Under the pieces are notes generated by a model. The model did not search any database and was not told the DNA's origin. It saw only the letters and a program-made list of their open reading frames with translations. The translations under genes and the position numbers were made by a program. Source: Candidatus Scatomorpha stercoravium (GTDB lineage: Bacteria; Bacillota; Clostridia; Oscillospirales; Oscillospiraceae). From it: DNA of 16,988 bases. Shown in pieces: positions 7,405 to 14,938 of the stretch. Positions within the stretch are counted from its first letter, which is position 1. Every line of letters starts with the position of its first letter. The stretch covers positions 1-16,988 of the forward strand of contig DVKN01000006.1 in assembly GCA_018716005.1 (NCBI GenBank). The letters run 5' to 3'.

Positions 7405-7980
7405 ATGGCTTACGAGAGGGCGGCGTTGGAGAAGACTATTTTAGACATCGCGGAGCGGCAGCTCTTCCGGGTGGGCTACAGGAGGCTGAATCTGAACGAA
7501 ATAGCGCAGGAGGCGGCTGTCAGCAAGGTGACGCTCTACAAGCTCTTTGAGAGCAAGCACGCGCTCGCGGTCAGGGTTGTCGACAGGCTGCTCTCCGAGG
7601 CGGACGAGCAGGTCTCCGCCCTTCTCGGGTCCAAAATGCCGCTCGGCGAAAAGATGGAGCGCTGCATAGGGCTCATATCCAGCCTGTACCTGAAAATGGA
7701 CCGGGATTTCCTCTACGACCTCGAGCACAGCCTCCCGGAGCTGTGGCAGAGGATAGACGAGCTTCGGTCATCGCGCGAGAGGCTTATAGCGCGGCTGCTC
7801 TCCGAGGCCCAGCGGGACGGGTCGCTGCGCGCGGAGCTCGACGCGGAGCTACTTGCGGCGCTCCTTATGGCGCTGGTGCGCGGCGTATACAATCCGGCCT
7901 TCTTCCTCGCGCACAACATCTCCGCTGAGGCGGCGGGCAAGCTGATAACCGACGTCTTCATGCACGGAACAGGCAAATAA
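7405..7980 (+). CDS. TetR/AcrR-family regulator of the ABC exporter operon
   Basis: A 191-residue TetR-type repressor. The DNA-binding domain covers about residues 8-55 with the helix-turn-helix LNLNEIAQEAAVSKVTLYKL followed by FESKHALA. The C-terminal helical domain is presumed to bind an effector. ATG 7405 has GGAGG 6 nt upstream. It is the first gene of a same-strand run: the ABC ATPase starts 32 nt after its stop with no terminator between. First-gene position suggests autoregulation and control of the exporter it precedes, as is common for multidrug or antimicrobial efflux systems. The inducing compound cannot be read from the sequence. Confidence 0.92.
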   Translation: MAYERAALEKTILDIAERQLFRVGYRRLNLNEIAQEAAVSKVTLYKLFESKHALAVRVVDRLLSEADEQVSALLGSKMPLGEKMERCIGLISSLYLKMDRDFLYDLEHSLPELWQRIDELRSSRERLIARLLSEAQRDGSLRAELDAELLAALLMALVRGVYNPAFFLAHNISAEAAGKLITDVFMHGTGK

Positions 7981-8012
7981 CGGGCAGGGCCCGGGAAAGG
8001 ACGGCGGAGGCC

Positions 8013-8945
8013 ATGGCTGAGTCGGGATACACGGTCTGCCTTGAGCGGGTTGACAAAGCTCTCGGCAGGGTGAAACGCATAGACGGGTTGACTCTGTACA
8101 CGGAACCGGGGAAAATCTACGGCCTGCTCGGGCCGAACGGCGCGGGAAAAACCACAATTTTCAACCTCATCACCGGCCTGTACAAGCCAGACAGCGGCAG
8201 GATCCGGGTCTGCGGGCTAGACCCGGTAAGGGATTATAAGGAGACGCGCCGGCAGATAGGGCTGCTCCCCCAGAGCACGGCGCTCTATCCCGAGCTCAGT
8301 GCGAGGGAAAACCTCAGGTTCCACGCGGCGCTGTATATGCCGAAGGGGTCGCGCGGCATCGAAAGGCGGATAGACGAAATCCTCTCGCTCGTCGACCTCT
8401 CCGGCCGCGCAGACGAGCCGGTCAAGAATTACTCGGGCGGGATGTGCAGGCGGCTCGGCATAGGCAGGGCGCTGCTCAACGACCCGCAAATCCTCCTGCT
8501 CGACGAGCCCACTCTCGGCGTGGACGTGCAGAGCACGCACAGAATATACGAGTACATACTGGGCCTCAAGGCAGCCGACAAGACCATCATCACGGCGACG
8601 AACGTCATGGCGGAGGCGGACGCCCTCTGCGACGAGGTCATTATAATCGACCGCGGGAGGAAGGTCTGCGAGGGCCGGCCGGCTGACCTGAAGGCCGCGC
8701 TCGGCACGGGGACGATACGCCTGACGCTCAGGGGCGGCATACCCGCCGGAATCATCAGGGAGCGCGTCGGCGATTTCACGGAGGACGGCGGCGCCGTCGT
8801 AATAAGGGCTCCCGGCGGCGAAAAGGATTTGGCGGAGGTGCTCGAGCGGCTCAAGGGCGCGGTTGAAATCGAGAGCGTCTCGCTCATGAAGCCCGGCCTC
8901 GACGATGTGTTTTTGCACCATACGGGCAAAAGCCTCCGTGATTAG
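8013..8945 (+). CDS. ABC transporter ATP-binding protein (ABC-2 exporter, DrrA/CcmA type)
   Basis: A 310-residue cytoplasmic ATPase that powers the two following permeases. Walker A GPNGAGKTT is at 40-48, Q-loop Q87 in LLPQS, signature SGGM at 141-144, Walker B ILLLDE at 160-165 with E165 as catalytic base, and D-loop GVD at 169-171. About 90 C-terminal residues beyond the nucleotide domain match the extension usual in the DrrA-like group. The H-loop is unusual: the position normally occupied by His reads Asn (N197 in ITATNVMAEA). ATG 8013 is preceded by a purine-rich GGCGGAGG. The permease gene starts 11 nt after its TAG. Exporter role is by family; substrate unknown. Confidence 0.93.
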   Translation: MAESGYTVCLERVDKALGRVKRIDGLTLYTEPGKIYGLLGPNGAGKTTIFNLITGLYKPDSGRIRVCGLDPVRDYKETRRQIGLLPQSTALYPELSARENLRFHAALYMPKGSRGIERRIDEILSLVDLSGRADEPVKNYSGGMCRRLGIGRALLNDPQILLLDEPTLGVDVQSTHRIYEYILGLKAADKTIITATNVMAEADALCDEVIIIDRGRKVCEGRPADLKAALGTGTIRLTLRGGIPAGIIRERVGDFTEDGGAVVIRAPGGEKDLAEVLERLKGAVEIESVSLMKPGLDDVFLHHTGKSLRD

Positions 8946-8955
8946 GAGGGTGGTT

Positions 8956-10032
8956 ATGCGTATTACAGCGATAGCCGTCAAGGAACTCAAATGCGTAAAG
9001 GAGGACCTCTCCTTCAATCTCGCGACGCTCGTCTCCCCTCTGCTCTTCCTGCTGGCTTTCTTCCTGATGCTCTCGTCGGGCATACTCATACCGGCGCAGG
9101 TATGGCCCGGCACGGATTCAAGCGCGTTTTTGCGCTCCATGGAGGATTTCCGGGCGCCGGACGGGACCGCATACCTGGAGCTCCGGCCGGCCGAAGAAAA
9201 TGTGCCGCCGACGAACGCCGAGAGTAATCTAATCGCCGTCGAGCGGGAGCCGGAGGCAGCCGGCGGGCTTATAACCGGCAGGATAATTCACTATTTAAAC
9301 GACGTCAACGAAAACATGACGAAAAACTTCCGCAACCGTCTGAGCGGGGCAATCGTAGACTACATCGAGGAGCTGCGTCCCGGCGGCAATGTGCTGGTCA
9401 ACGAGCTCACGATGTACGCGCAGGACATACCCTGGGACACGGGCTTCGGGGTCAGCGTGCTCGTGTTCGGGCTGATGCTGTCCGGCCTGGTCTTCGGTAT
9501 GCTGTCGATAACCGGCGAGTGGGCCAATCACACGGCCGCGCTGCTCAAGCTCAGCCCAGGCGCGTCGGGGGCCCTGCTGGCCGGGAAGCTCCTGGCCAAT
9601 ATGCTCAAGTGCTGCGTATCGGGCGCCGCTTTCCTCGCGGTCTTCTTTGCCATATCCGGCGCGCTGCCCGTACACGCGCTTTGCTTCGTGTGCTCCGCGC
9701 TGCTGGTCTGCTGCATTTTCGCCTGCCTCGGGATGTGCCTCGGGATATATGTAAAATCCTCGCTGACAGCCTTCCTCATTTCGCTCGTGTCAGCTCTCGT
9801 GCTCTGGGTCGGCGGCGGAGGCTTCGGGCCGCTCTCATATTTCGGGGACGCGGCGAACGCGCTCGGCCGCCTGAATCCCGCGACATACGCGATTGAAATA
9901 GTCCGTTGGTGCTACTTCAGCGGCAAAACCCAGCTGGCGGCCGGGTTCGCCGCGCTTATGACCGCGCTGCTGCTCTCCGCCGCGGCCATCGCGGCCGTGT
10001 ACGCGCGCTGGATACGGAAGGAGGGCGCGTGA
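8956..10032 (+). CDS. ABC-2 type permease, first of pair
   Basis: A 358-residue membrane protein starting at ATG 8956 with AGGAGGG 6 nt upstream. It has one N-terminal membrane helix (about residues 20-42), then a ~120-residue extracytoplasmic domain, then roughly five hydrophobic segments in the C-terminal half (from about residue 160, starting at TGFGVSVLVFGLM). This one-plus-five topology with a large outer loop is typical of ABC2_membrane_3 drug, lipid or peptide exporters. It ends in TGA with one base before the ATG of the second permease, so the two are translationally coupled and probably form a heterodimer with the upstream ATPase. Confidence 0.9.
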   Translation: MRITAIAVKELKCVKEDLSFNLATLVSPLLFLLAFFLMLSSGILIPAQVWPGTDSSAFLRSMEDFRAPDGTAYLELRPAEENVPPTNAESNLIAVEREPEAAGGLITGRIIHYLNDVNENMTKNFRNRLSGAIVDYIEELRPGGNVLVNELTMYAQDIPWDTGFGVSVLVFGLMLSGLVFGMLSITGEWANHTAALLKLSPGASGALLAGKLLANMLKCCVSGAAFLAVFFAISGALPVHALCFVCSALLVCCIFACLGMCLGIYVKSSLTAFLISLVSALVLWVGGGGFGPLSYFGDAANALGRLNPATYAIEIVRWCYFSGKTQLAAGFAALMTALLLSAAAIAAVYARWIRKEGA

Positions 10033-10033
10033 G

Positions 10034-11161
10034 ATGAGGGTGTTTGCCGCGGAGCTTAAAAAGCTGCTGATTCTTTTCAGGGCGGATCCGAAGTCGCTGG
10101 CCGCGGGGATTATAGCGCCCACTATCATCCTCATCATCTTTGCGCTCACCTTCGGCGACTTCAACCCCCTCAAGCTGGCGTGGGTAAACGAGGATCGCGG
10201 CCCCTACGGGGCCATGCTGGAGGAGGCCGTGTTCAGCCAGATCTCCCCGCTCGGGGACAGGCCGTATTTCGAGGAGTTCGCAGCCGGCTATGAGCAGGCC
10301 ATGGAGCTGTACAATCAGGGAAAGGTAAACGGCGTAATCGTTGTCGGAGAGGATTTCAGCAGCGCGCTGTCCGGCGGCGGCAGCGCATCCATAGATTACA
10401 TATTCAACAACTACAACACGGATATGGCGAAGAACCTGCGGCTGTATCTCGACGAGGGGATTCTGGCCTTCTACAGGGCGGCCGACCCCGGGGTGCGGAT
10501 TGAAGTTGAAGAGAGGCTGAACGTCGAGACCCAGCTCCCCTGGTTTGATATCATCGCCGTCGCCGTGTTCCTGCTCGCGTTCCTGCTCGGCTCAATGTTC
10601 AATATGCTCTATCTCTTCTACAAGGAAAAGGTGGACGAAACGCTCTGCGAATACCGCCTGTCGCCCAACGGAATTTGGGCCTCGCTGCTCGCGAGAGTGC
10701 TAGTGGCGCTCCTGGCCGGGACGATAACGGCCCTCGTCAACGCGGCGCTCGCGTACGTTATCTCGGGCGTGAATATCGCCGCCTTCCTGCCCGGCATCAT
10801 CCCGACTCTGCTGGTCCTGGGCGTGACCTACGTGTTTTTCGCGGAGATTGCCGCCCTGCTCTCGGACAGCTTCAGCGGCGCGGCGGTGTTCACCATGGCG
10901 TCCACGGTCGTGCTGTGGTTCCTGTCCGGGGCCACCGCGTCGATAAAATACTCCACGGGCATACTGCGCGCCATAGCGCTGGCTATACCGAACACTTACG
11001 GGCTCAGCCGGATACGCGGCGAGATTTTCGCCATGGACCCGTCCGTCGGCGGCATACTCGGCGCGGAAGCCGGCTGGCTCATAATGGCGGCCTACGCCCT
11101 GGCGGCGGCGCTCATCGCGCTCCGCGTCTACAGGAAGAAGCTCGCGAGAATGGTCGTGTAA
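10034..11161 (+). CDS. ABC-2 type permease, second of pair
   Basis: A 375-residue homologue-in-architecture of the preceding permease. The N-terminal helix IIAPTIILIIFALTF (about 26-40) is followed by an outer domain beginning LAWVNEDRG (residues 48-56), a YhgE/ABC2_membrane_3-like start. Five to six hydrophobic segments follow from about residue 175 to 368. It is the last gene of the operon; ribosome access is probably through coupling, because only one base separates it from the upstream stop, although GAAGGAGG near 10018-10025 can also serve. A long hairpin follows at 11186-11216. Substrate unknown. Confidence 0.9.
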   Translation: MRVFAAELKKLLILFRADPKSLAAGIIAPTIILIIFALTFGDFNPLKLAWVNEDRGPYGAMLEEAVFSQISPLGDRPYFEEFAAGYEQAMELYNQGKVNGVIVVGEDFSSALSGGGSASIDYIFNNYNTDMAKNLRLYLDEGILAFYRAADPGVRIEVEERLNVETQLPWFDIIAVAVFLLAFLLGSMFNMLYLFYKEKVDETLCEYRLSPNGIWASLLARVLVALLAGTITALVNAALAYVISGVNIAAFLPGIIPTLLVLGVTYVFFAEIAALLSDSFSGAAVFTMASTVVLWFLSGATASIKYSTGILRAIALAIPNTYGLSRIRGEIFAMDPSVGGILGAEAGWLIMAAYALAAALIALRVYRKKLARMVV

Positions 11162-11185
11162 ATTCAATCCCCGATAAAGCCAAAA

Positions 11186-11216
11186 CCAGCCCCGGCGAAT
11201 TCTTCGCCGGGGCTGG
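11186..11216. terminator. Bidirectional terminator between exporter operon and SLH gene
   Basis: A perfect 14-bp stem CCAGCCCCGGCGAA (11186-11199) / TTCGCCGGGGCTGG (11203-11216) with a 3-nt loop. On the minus strand it is followed directly by TTTTGG, giving a good terminator for the SLH gene; on the plus strand a looser TTATTTTA follows, which may suffice for the exporter operon. Confidence 0.85.
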
Positions 11217-11227
11217 CCCGCGTTATT

Positions 11228-12585
11228 TTACTGATACCTCTCCCAGTCGGGGTCGGGGGTCATTTCCGTCCAGTCCTCGTGGGAATCGGGGCGGGTGTAC
11301 TCGTGGCTGTTCGTGGCTTCCTGCACGGCGAAGTAGTACCACGCGCCGGGCCGGTTGTCGCTCCAGACGCGCATATCGGGCAGGAGATCGTCGTTCTCCA
11401 CCGGGTCGCGGTTGAGGACGCGGTTTATCATGGTCATCGCCTCGGCGCGGGTGATGGCGTTGTCGGGGCGGAAGGTGCCGTCCTCGTAGCCGTTTATCCA
11501 GCCGAGGGCCGCGGCGCGCTCGATGCTCTCGCGGGCCCAGTGATTGGCGATGTCGCTGAAGCCGCCCTCAGCCGCCGCGCCGCTCTCGTCGAAGCGGGCG
11601 AAGAGCGTCGCGAACGCGGCGCGGGTTATCGCGGCGTTCGGGTCGTAAATCGTGTCGCTGCGGCCCTCGATGATGCCGAGCTTCACAAGCGTGGAGATGG
11701 CGATGTTGTACCAGTCGCCCTCGTTCACGTCGGTGAAATTGTTCTCGTCCGTGAGGTTGCCGTCGCGCACCTCGGGCTTGAGCAGGCGGAAGATTATCGT
11801 CGCGACCTCGGCGCGGGTAATCTGGCCGTTCGGGCGGACGGTGCCGTCCTCATAGCCGATTATGTAGGCGTAGTGGTCGTCGCCGTTGAGCATCGGCGGC
11901 ACGACGTCGTCCGGCTCCTCCGGCTCGTCGTCGTCATCGCCGCCGGTCGGCGGGGTGGGCGTCCAGGGGCGCTCGACCTTGACCTTCTCCGTCGCGCTCA
12001 CGCTGAGCTCGCCGCAGACGGCGGTGACGGTGTTCGTCAGTATCGCGCCCGCGTCGGCGCGGAGGGCCTTATAGGTCGCGGTGAGGGTTTTGCTCTCGCC
12101 GGGGTTGAGGCTGAAGGTGGTGTCGTCGCTCAGCTCGAGCTCGCCCCTGCCGCTGAAGACGCCGGTGACGCTGATATTCTCGAGCCTCTGGTTGCCGGTA
12201 TTCGTGACGGTGATGGTGTAGGTCACTGTCTCGCCGACCTCTATACTGTCCTTGTCCGCCGTCTTGGTGACGCTCATATCGCTGCTGGGGCTGGGCTCCT
12301 GCCAGACCAGCGCGAAGGGCGAGAAGCCGGCTTCGTCAATCTGGAAGCTGACGTGAGTATCGCTTACGGTGAGCTCGATGTCCTCGTCAATCGTGCAGCC
12401 TTCTATATTACCGCGTTGCCCTTGAGGGTGATATTATCTATTTCGGCGTTGAAATACCCCGACAAATCATTGCCGGAGCCCTCGCCTTCCCCGTCTGCCT
12501 CCGCCATCGCCGTTACGGGGGCCAAGCTCATCGTCAGCTTCATAGCTAATAGCAGGGCTAAAAATTTTTTAAGAAGTATTTTCAT
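11228..12585 (-). pseudogene. Secreted DUF11 + triple SLH-domain surface protein, frame broken once
   Basis: The start at ATG 12583-12585 (AGGAGG 11 nt upstream) encodes a clear signal peptide: Lys-rich N-region, LLLAMKL hydrophobic core, cleavage near AMA-EA at about residue 28. That frame stops at TAG 12403-12405. The -1 frame continues without a stop from there (NIEGCTIDEDIELTV...) into a DUF11-like Ig fold (TKTADKDSIEVGETVTYT), an acidic Pro/Asp linker (WTPTPPTGGDDDDEPEEP) and three S-layer homology domains, each with the ITRA motif (QITRAEV, AITRAAF, AITRAEA). Adding one base near 12406-12411 (GTA-AT to GTA-AAT) would restore a 452-residue protein. SLH domains anchor proteins to cell-wall polymers. 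Only ~100 residues lie between signal peptide and DUF11, short for such surface proteins. It is the third gene after two recombinase genes. Decay, assembly error or remnant of a variable gene are all possible. Confidence 0.8.
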
Positions 12586-12601
12586 CTCCGTTTATTCCTC
12601 C

Positions 12602-13395
12602 TCAGTTCTCGTATTGTTCCAGCCTATCGCGCTCGGCGAGCGGCAGCAGGCCAAGCGCTATTTTTTCCCGCGCGCTCTGGCACAGCTTGCGCAGGCAGCG
12701 CGGGTTGCCTTTGCCGGGGCCTATCTTCGCGGCGCAGGCGAGGCGCTGAATGCATTCGGTGACCGTCGTGCGGTTCAGGCTGCGGCCGCTGCGCGTTAGA
12801 ACACCGGCCCGGCGCGGATGCCGCCGCGCTCCATGAAGCCCCGCAGCTCCCGCCGCAGCGCCTCCGGCAGCTTAACCGGCCGCCCGTCGAAGCTCGGCGC
12901 GTCCACCCTTCCGGCGGCGACGGCCTCCGCCGTCACGCAGGGCAGCTCCTGCACCGTTATCCCGACGCAGGCGAAGACATTCGTCAGCAGGTAGGCCCGC
13001 TCGTTCCCGTCCTCCCGGGCGCGCTCGAGCATACGCAGATACTCCGCGCGCGTTATCTCCGGCTGGCCGCTGTCCTCGGGCGACGGCAGCGGCTTCGTCA
13101 GCTGGAACTCCCGCGCGCCGAGATACTCGAGATAGCTGTTCGCCGCCGAGATGTTGACGTTGGCCGTGCGGGCCGTGTAATCGCCGAGCATCTCGTCGCG
13201 CCACTGCTCGAGCGTGCCGCGGTATATCAGCTTGTCCGCCGGGAGAAAGCGGTACAGCTTCAGCAGCCCGCGCCTGTAGGTCTTGAGCGTGTCCGGCGCG
13301 CAGCCGCGCTTCTCCATATGCTCGATGAAGCTCTCTATGCTCTCCCAGCTCATCCTCGCCGCACCGCCGTCCGGCGCCCGCGGCTGCTGTTCCAT
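12602..13395 (-). pseudogene. Degenerate tyrosine-recombinase-like protein with one frameshift
   Basis: ATG 13393-13395 follows a GGGGAG site. Residues 14-100 are a SAM-like core-binding domain (SFIEHMEKRGCAPDTLKTY at 22-40) and the rest aligns with the catalytic domain of the neighbouring recombinase. The frame stops at TAA 12796-12798 after AGPVF; the -1 frame continues seamlessly as LTRSGRSLNRTTVTECIQ to TGA 12602-12604, so one missing base restores about 264 residues. Even restored it looks catalytically dead: Arg I is Thr (GITVQE, T147, against GIRVSE in the partner), the HxLR box reads RCLR, and the HxxxxxxTxxxY end is replaced by a short tail LAERDRLEQYEN. Its stop overlaps the ribosome-site region of the SLH gene. 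It may have been an accessory DNA-binding partner; that is inference. Confidence 0.8.
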
Positions 13396-13411
13396 ACAAA
13401 CTCCCCCCGTC

Positions 13412-13435
13412 AGGACAATATGCGTATATTGTCCT
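13412..13435. repeat. Perfect 10-4-10 inverted repeat between recombinase genes
   Basis: AGGACAATAT-GCGT-ATATTGTCCT, which can also be read as 9-bp arms around a 6-bp core. It overlaps the stop codon of the intact recombinase and lies 17 bp before the start of the degenerate one. Arm and core sizes suit a tyrosine-recombinase core site; it could instead be a hairpin or an operator. There is no T-tract. No second copy is visible in the window. Confidence 0.6.
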
Positions 13436-14273
13436 ATACAACTAATCCCAATCTTGCAAGCGTTTTCGCGTGCTCCGCGCCGGTGGATATGAGGTAGATG
13501 CGCGTCGTCTCTATGCTCGAGTGGCCGAGCACGTCCGCGAGCTTTACGATGTCGCGGCTCACGCGGTAGAACGCGCGCGCGAACAGGTGCCGCAGGTTGT
13601 GCGGGAACACCTTCCCCGCCGCGACGCCCGCCTCCGCGCACAGCGCCTTCATCTCCGCCCATATCTGCTTCCGCCCCAGGCTTCTGCCGCTCCCGGTGAG
13701 GAATATTTCGCCGGAGGCGGTTTTGTTTTTCGCGGCGTATTTGCGCAGCTTCCGGCAGAGCTTGCCGGGCAGGAGTATGGTGCGTATCTTGCCCTTGAGC
13801 GAGATTTCCGCCCGGCCGAGCCGCGCGGCCTCTACGGTGATATACCTGAGCTCGCTCACGCGGATGCCCGTCGCGCATATGGTCTCCATCACGAGCGCCA
13901 GCCGCTCGCGTCCGCTGCCCATGGCGGCGGCGACGAGGCGCTCGTACTCCGCGCGCGTCAGCTCGCGCCCGCCGTCGCGGAAGGCCCGCCGCTGCACGCG
14001 CAGGAGCGGCGCGCGGCAGCAATCCCAGCCGGCGTGCGCGAAAAATCGGTTCAGCGCCGTGAGCATGGCGTTCACTGTCGCCGGTCCGTATCCGCGCTCA
14101 ATTAGCCGCCCGCGCCAGCCAATCGCCGCCTCGCGCGTCGCCTCCGCGCCGTCCAGCCAGCCGGCGAAGGCCCGGACATGGCGCAGATAGTTCGCGGCAG
14201 TCCCCTCCGCCCGCCCCGCCGAACGCAGAGCGCGCTCGAACCCCGTCAGCAGCTCCTCGGTTATAACCCTCAT
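13434..14273 (-). CDS. Tyrosine-type site-specific recombinase (integrase/XerC-D-like)
   Basis: An intact 279-residue recombinase. An N-terminal SAM-like core-binding domain (about 4-85) precedes the catalytic domain (about 105-275). All family catalytic residues are present: R138 in TGIRVSEL, K160 in the beta-hairpin ISLKGK, H225 and R228 in PHNLRHLF, H251 in LGHSSIETT and nucleophile Y260 in RIYLI. ATG 14271-14273 is preceded by GGAGG 7 nt upstream. It lacks an Arm-type N-terminal domain, so it is closer in size to Xer or inversion recombinases than to large phage integrases. The gene order recombinase, dead paralogue, SLH protein on one strand suggests a role in rearranging or mobilising this module; no excisionase, relaxase or phage gene is seen. 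Confidence 0.92.
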   Translation of the reverse strand: MRVITEELLTGFERALRSAGRAEGTAANYLRHVRAFAGWLDGAEATREAAIGWRGRLIERGYGPATVNAMLTALNRFFAHAGWDCCRAPLLRVQRRAFRDGGRELTRAEYERLVAAAMGSGRERLALVMETICATGIRVSELRYITVEAARLGRAEISLKGKIRTILLPGKLCRKLRKYAAKNKTASGEIFLTGSGRSLGRKQIWAEMKALCAEAGVAAGKVFPHNLRHLFARAFYRVSRDIVKLADVLGHSSIETTRIYLISTGAEHAKTLARLGLVV

Positions 14274-14305
14274 TGCATCGCCTCCGCAGCGTGTAATGAG
14301 AGTAT

Positions 14306-14314
14306 TGTATACCA
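14306..14314 (-). promoter_or_regulatory. Candidate extended -10 promoter of the recombinase-SLH genes
   Basis: On the minus strand TGG-TATACA forms an extended -10 (TGn plus five of six bases) about 33 bp upstream of the recombinase start. No good -35 lies 17 bp upstream, which is tolerable for extended -10 promoters. Confidence 0.35.
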
Positions 14315-14406
14315 CACAGGAAAATCAATGCGCCGGCACGCGCGGCGCAACCGGGGATAACGGTTTTTGTCCGCCGCGGTTGGTGGAACTTTGGAATGGC
14401 GGGCGG

Positions 14407-14412
14407 TATAAT
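14407..14412 (+). promoter_or_regulatory. Candidate -10 of the XRE-AbrB/ABC operon
   Basis: A perfect TATAAT lies 22 bp upstream of the XRE-AbrB ATG, with ribosome site GGGAGGTG between. The matching -35 is poor (TGGAAC at 14384-14389, 17-bp spacer), so expression may need an activator or be weak. Confidence 0.5.
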
Positions 14413-14434
14413 ACGGTCGGGAGGTGCGAAAAGT

Positions 14435-14938
14435 ATGAAAACGCAGAAAAGCAATATCGCCCGCAATTTGTCCGCGCTCCGGCAGCTCAACAAATTCTCC
14501 CAGGAAGAGGTCGCAGAGCGCATTGGGGTTTCCCGTCAGGCCGTCGCGAAATGGGAGGCGGGGCAGTCTGCGCCCGACATCCTCAACTGCGACGCGCTGG
14601 CGAAGCTCTACGACGTGGAGCTCGACGACCTGGTCCATTATGACCCGGAGAAGGGCGGCGGGGGCATTCCGCCCAGGGGCAAGCACATATTCGGGATCGT
14701 CCGCGTCGGCGAGCGCGGCCAGATCGTGCTCCCCAAGCAAGCGCGAGACGTATTTAAGCTCAGCCCCGGCGACAGGCTCGTTGTTCTGGGCGACGAAGAC
14801 CCGGAGCATCCCGGTCTGGCCCTCATGAAGGAGGACTTTTTCCTCGGCATCTCCCGCCTGTTCAAAACGGCCCTGAACATGGCGGAAACGCCCGACGAAA
14901 CGGAGAAAAGCAGTGGAAACCATATTGAGCGTCCGTAA
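14435..14938 (+). CDS. XRE-type HTH + SpoVT/AbrB fusion transcriptional regulator
   Basis: A 167-residue regulator with two DNA-binding modules. Residues about 6-67 are a Cro/C1-type helix-turn-helix (FSQEEVAERIGVSRQAVAKW at 21-40). After a Gly-rich linker, residues about 84-122 form a SpoVT-AbrB swapped-hairpin domain (VRVGERGQIVLPKQARDVFK at 89-108). The C-terminus is short and polar. ATG 14435 has GGGAGGTG about 8 nt upstream. It heads a three-gene operon and overlaps the next gene by 26 nt, so translation is coupled to the ABC ATPase. By position it is the local regulator of this ABC system; the signal sensed is not evident. Confidence 0.9.
   Translation: MKTQKSNIARNLSALRQLNKFSQEEVAERIGVSRQAVAKWEAGQSAPDILNCDALAKLYDVELDDLVHYDPEKGGGGIPPRGKHIFGIVRVGERGQIVLPKQARDVFKLSPGDRLVVLGDEDPEHPGLALMKEDFFLGISRLFKTALNMAETPDETEKSSGNHIERP

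Noticed and set aside
11279..12799. Long plus-strand open frame (506 codons) opposite the SLH gene
   Set aside because: It is rich in Val/Ala/Arg with no domain pattern and is the complement shadow of the GC-rich SLH gene.
12796..12805. Programmed -1 frameshift in the recombinase-like gene
   Set aside because: No X-XXY-YYZ slippery heptamer or nearby stimulatory stem is visible at the stop.
12796..14022. A 408-codon minus-strand frame spanning both recombinase genes, which could be read as one fused protein
   Set aside because: Its first ~200 codons are an Arg/Ala-rich off-frame reading of the intact recombinase; only the part from ATG 13395 onward is real.
14341..14378. Nested hairpin with a T-rich part upstream of the XRE-AbrB gene, as terminator or attenuator
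   Set aside because: It lies upstream of the likely start of transcription and no plus-strand gene precedes it, so it has no transcript to end.
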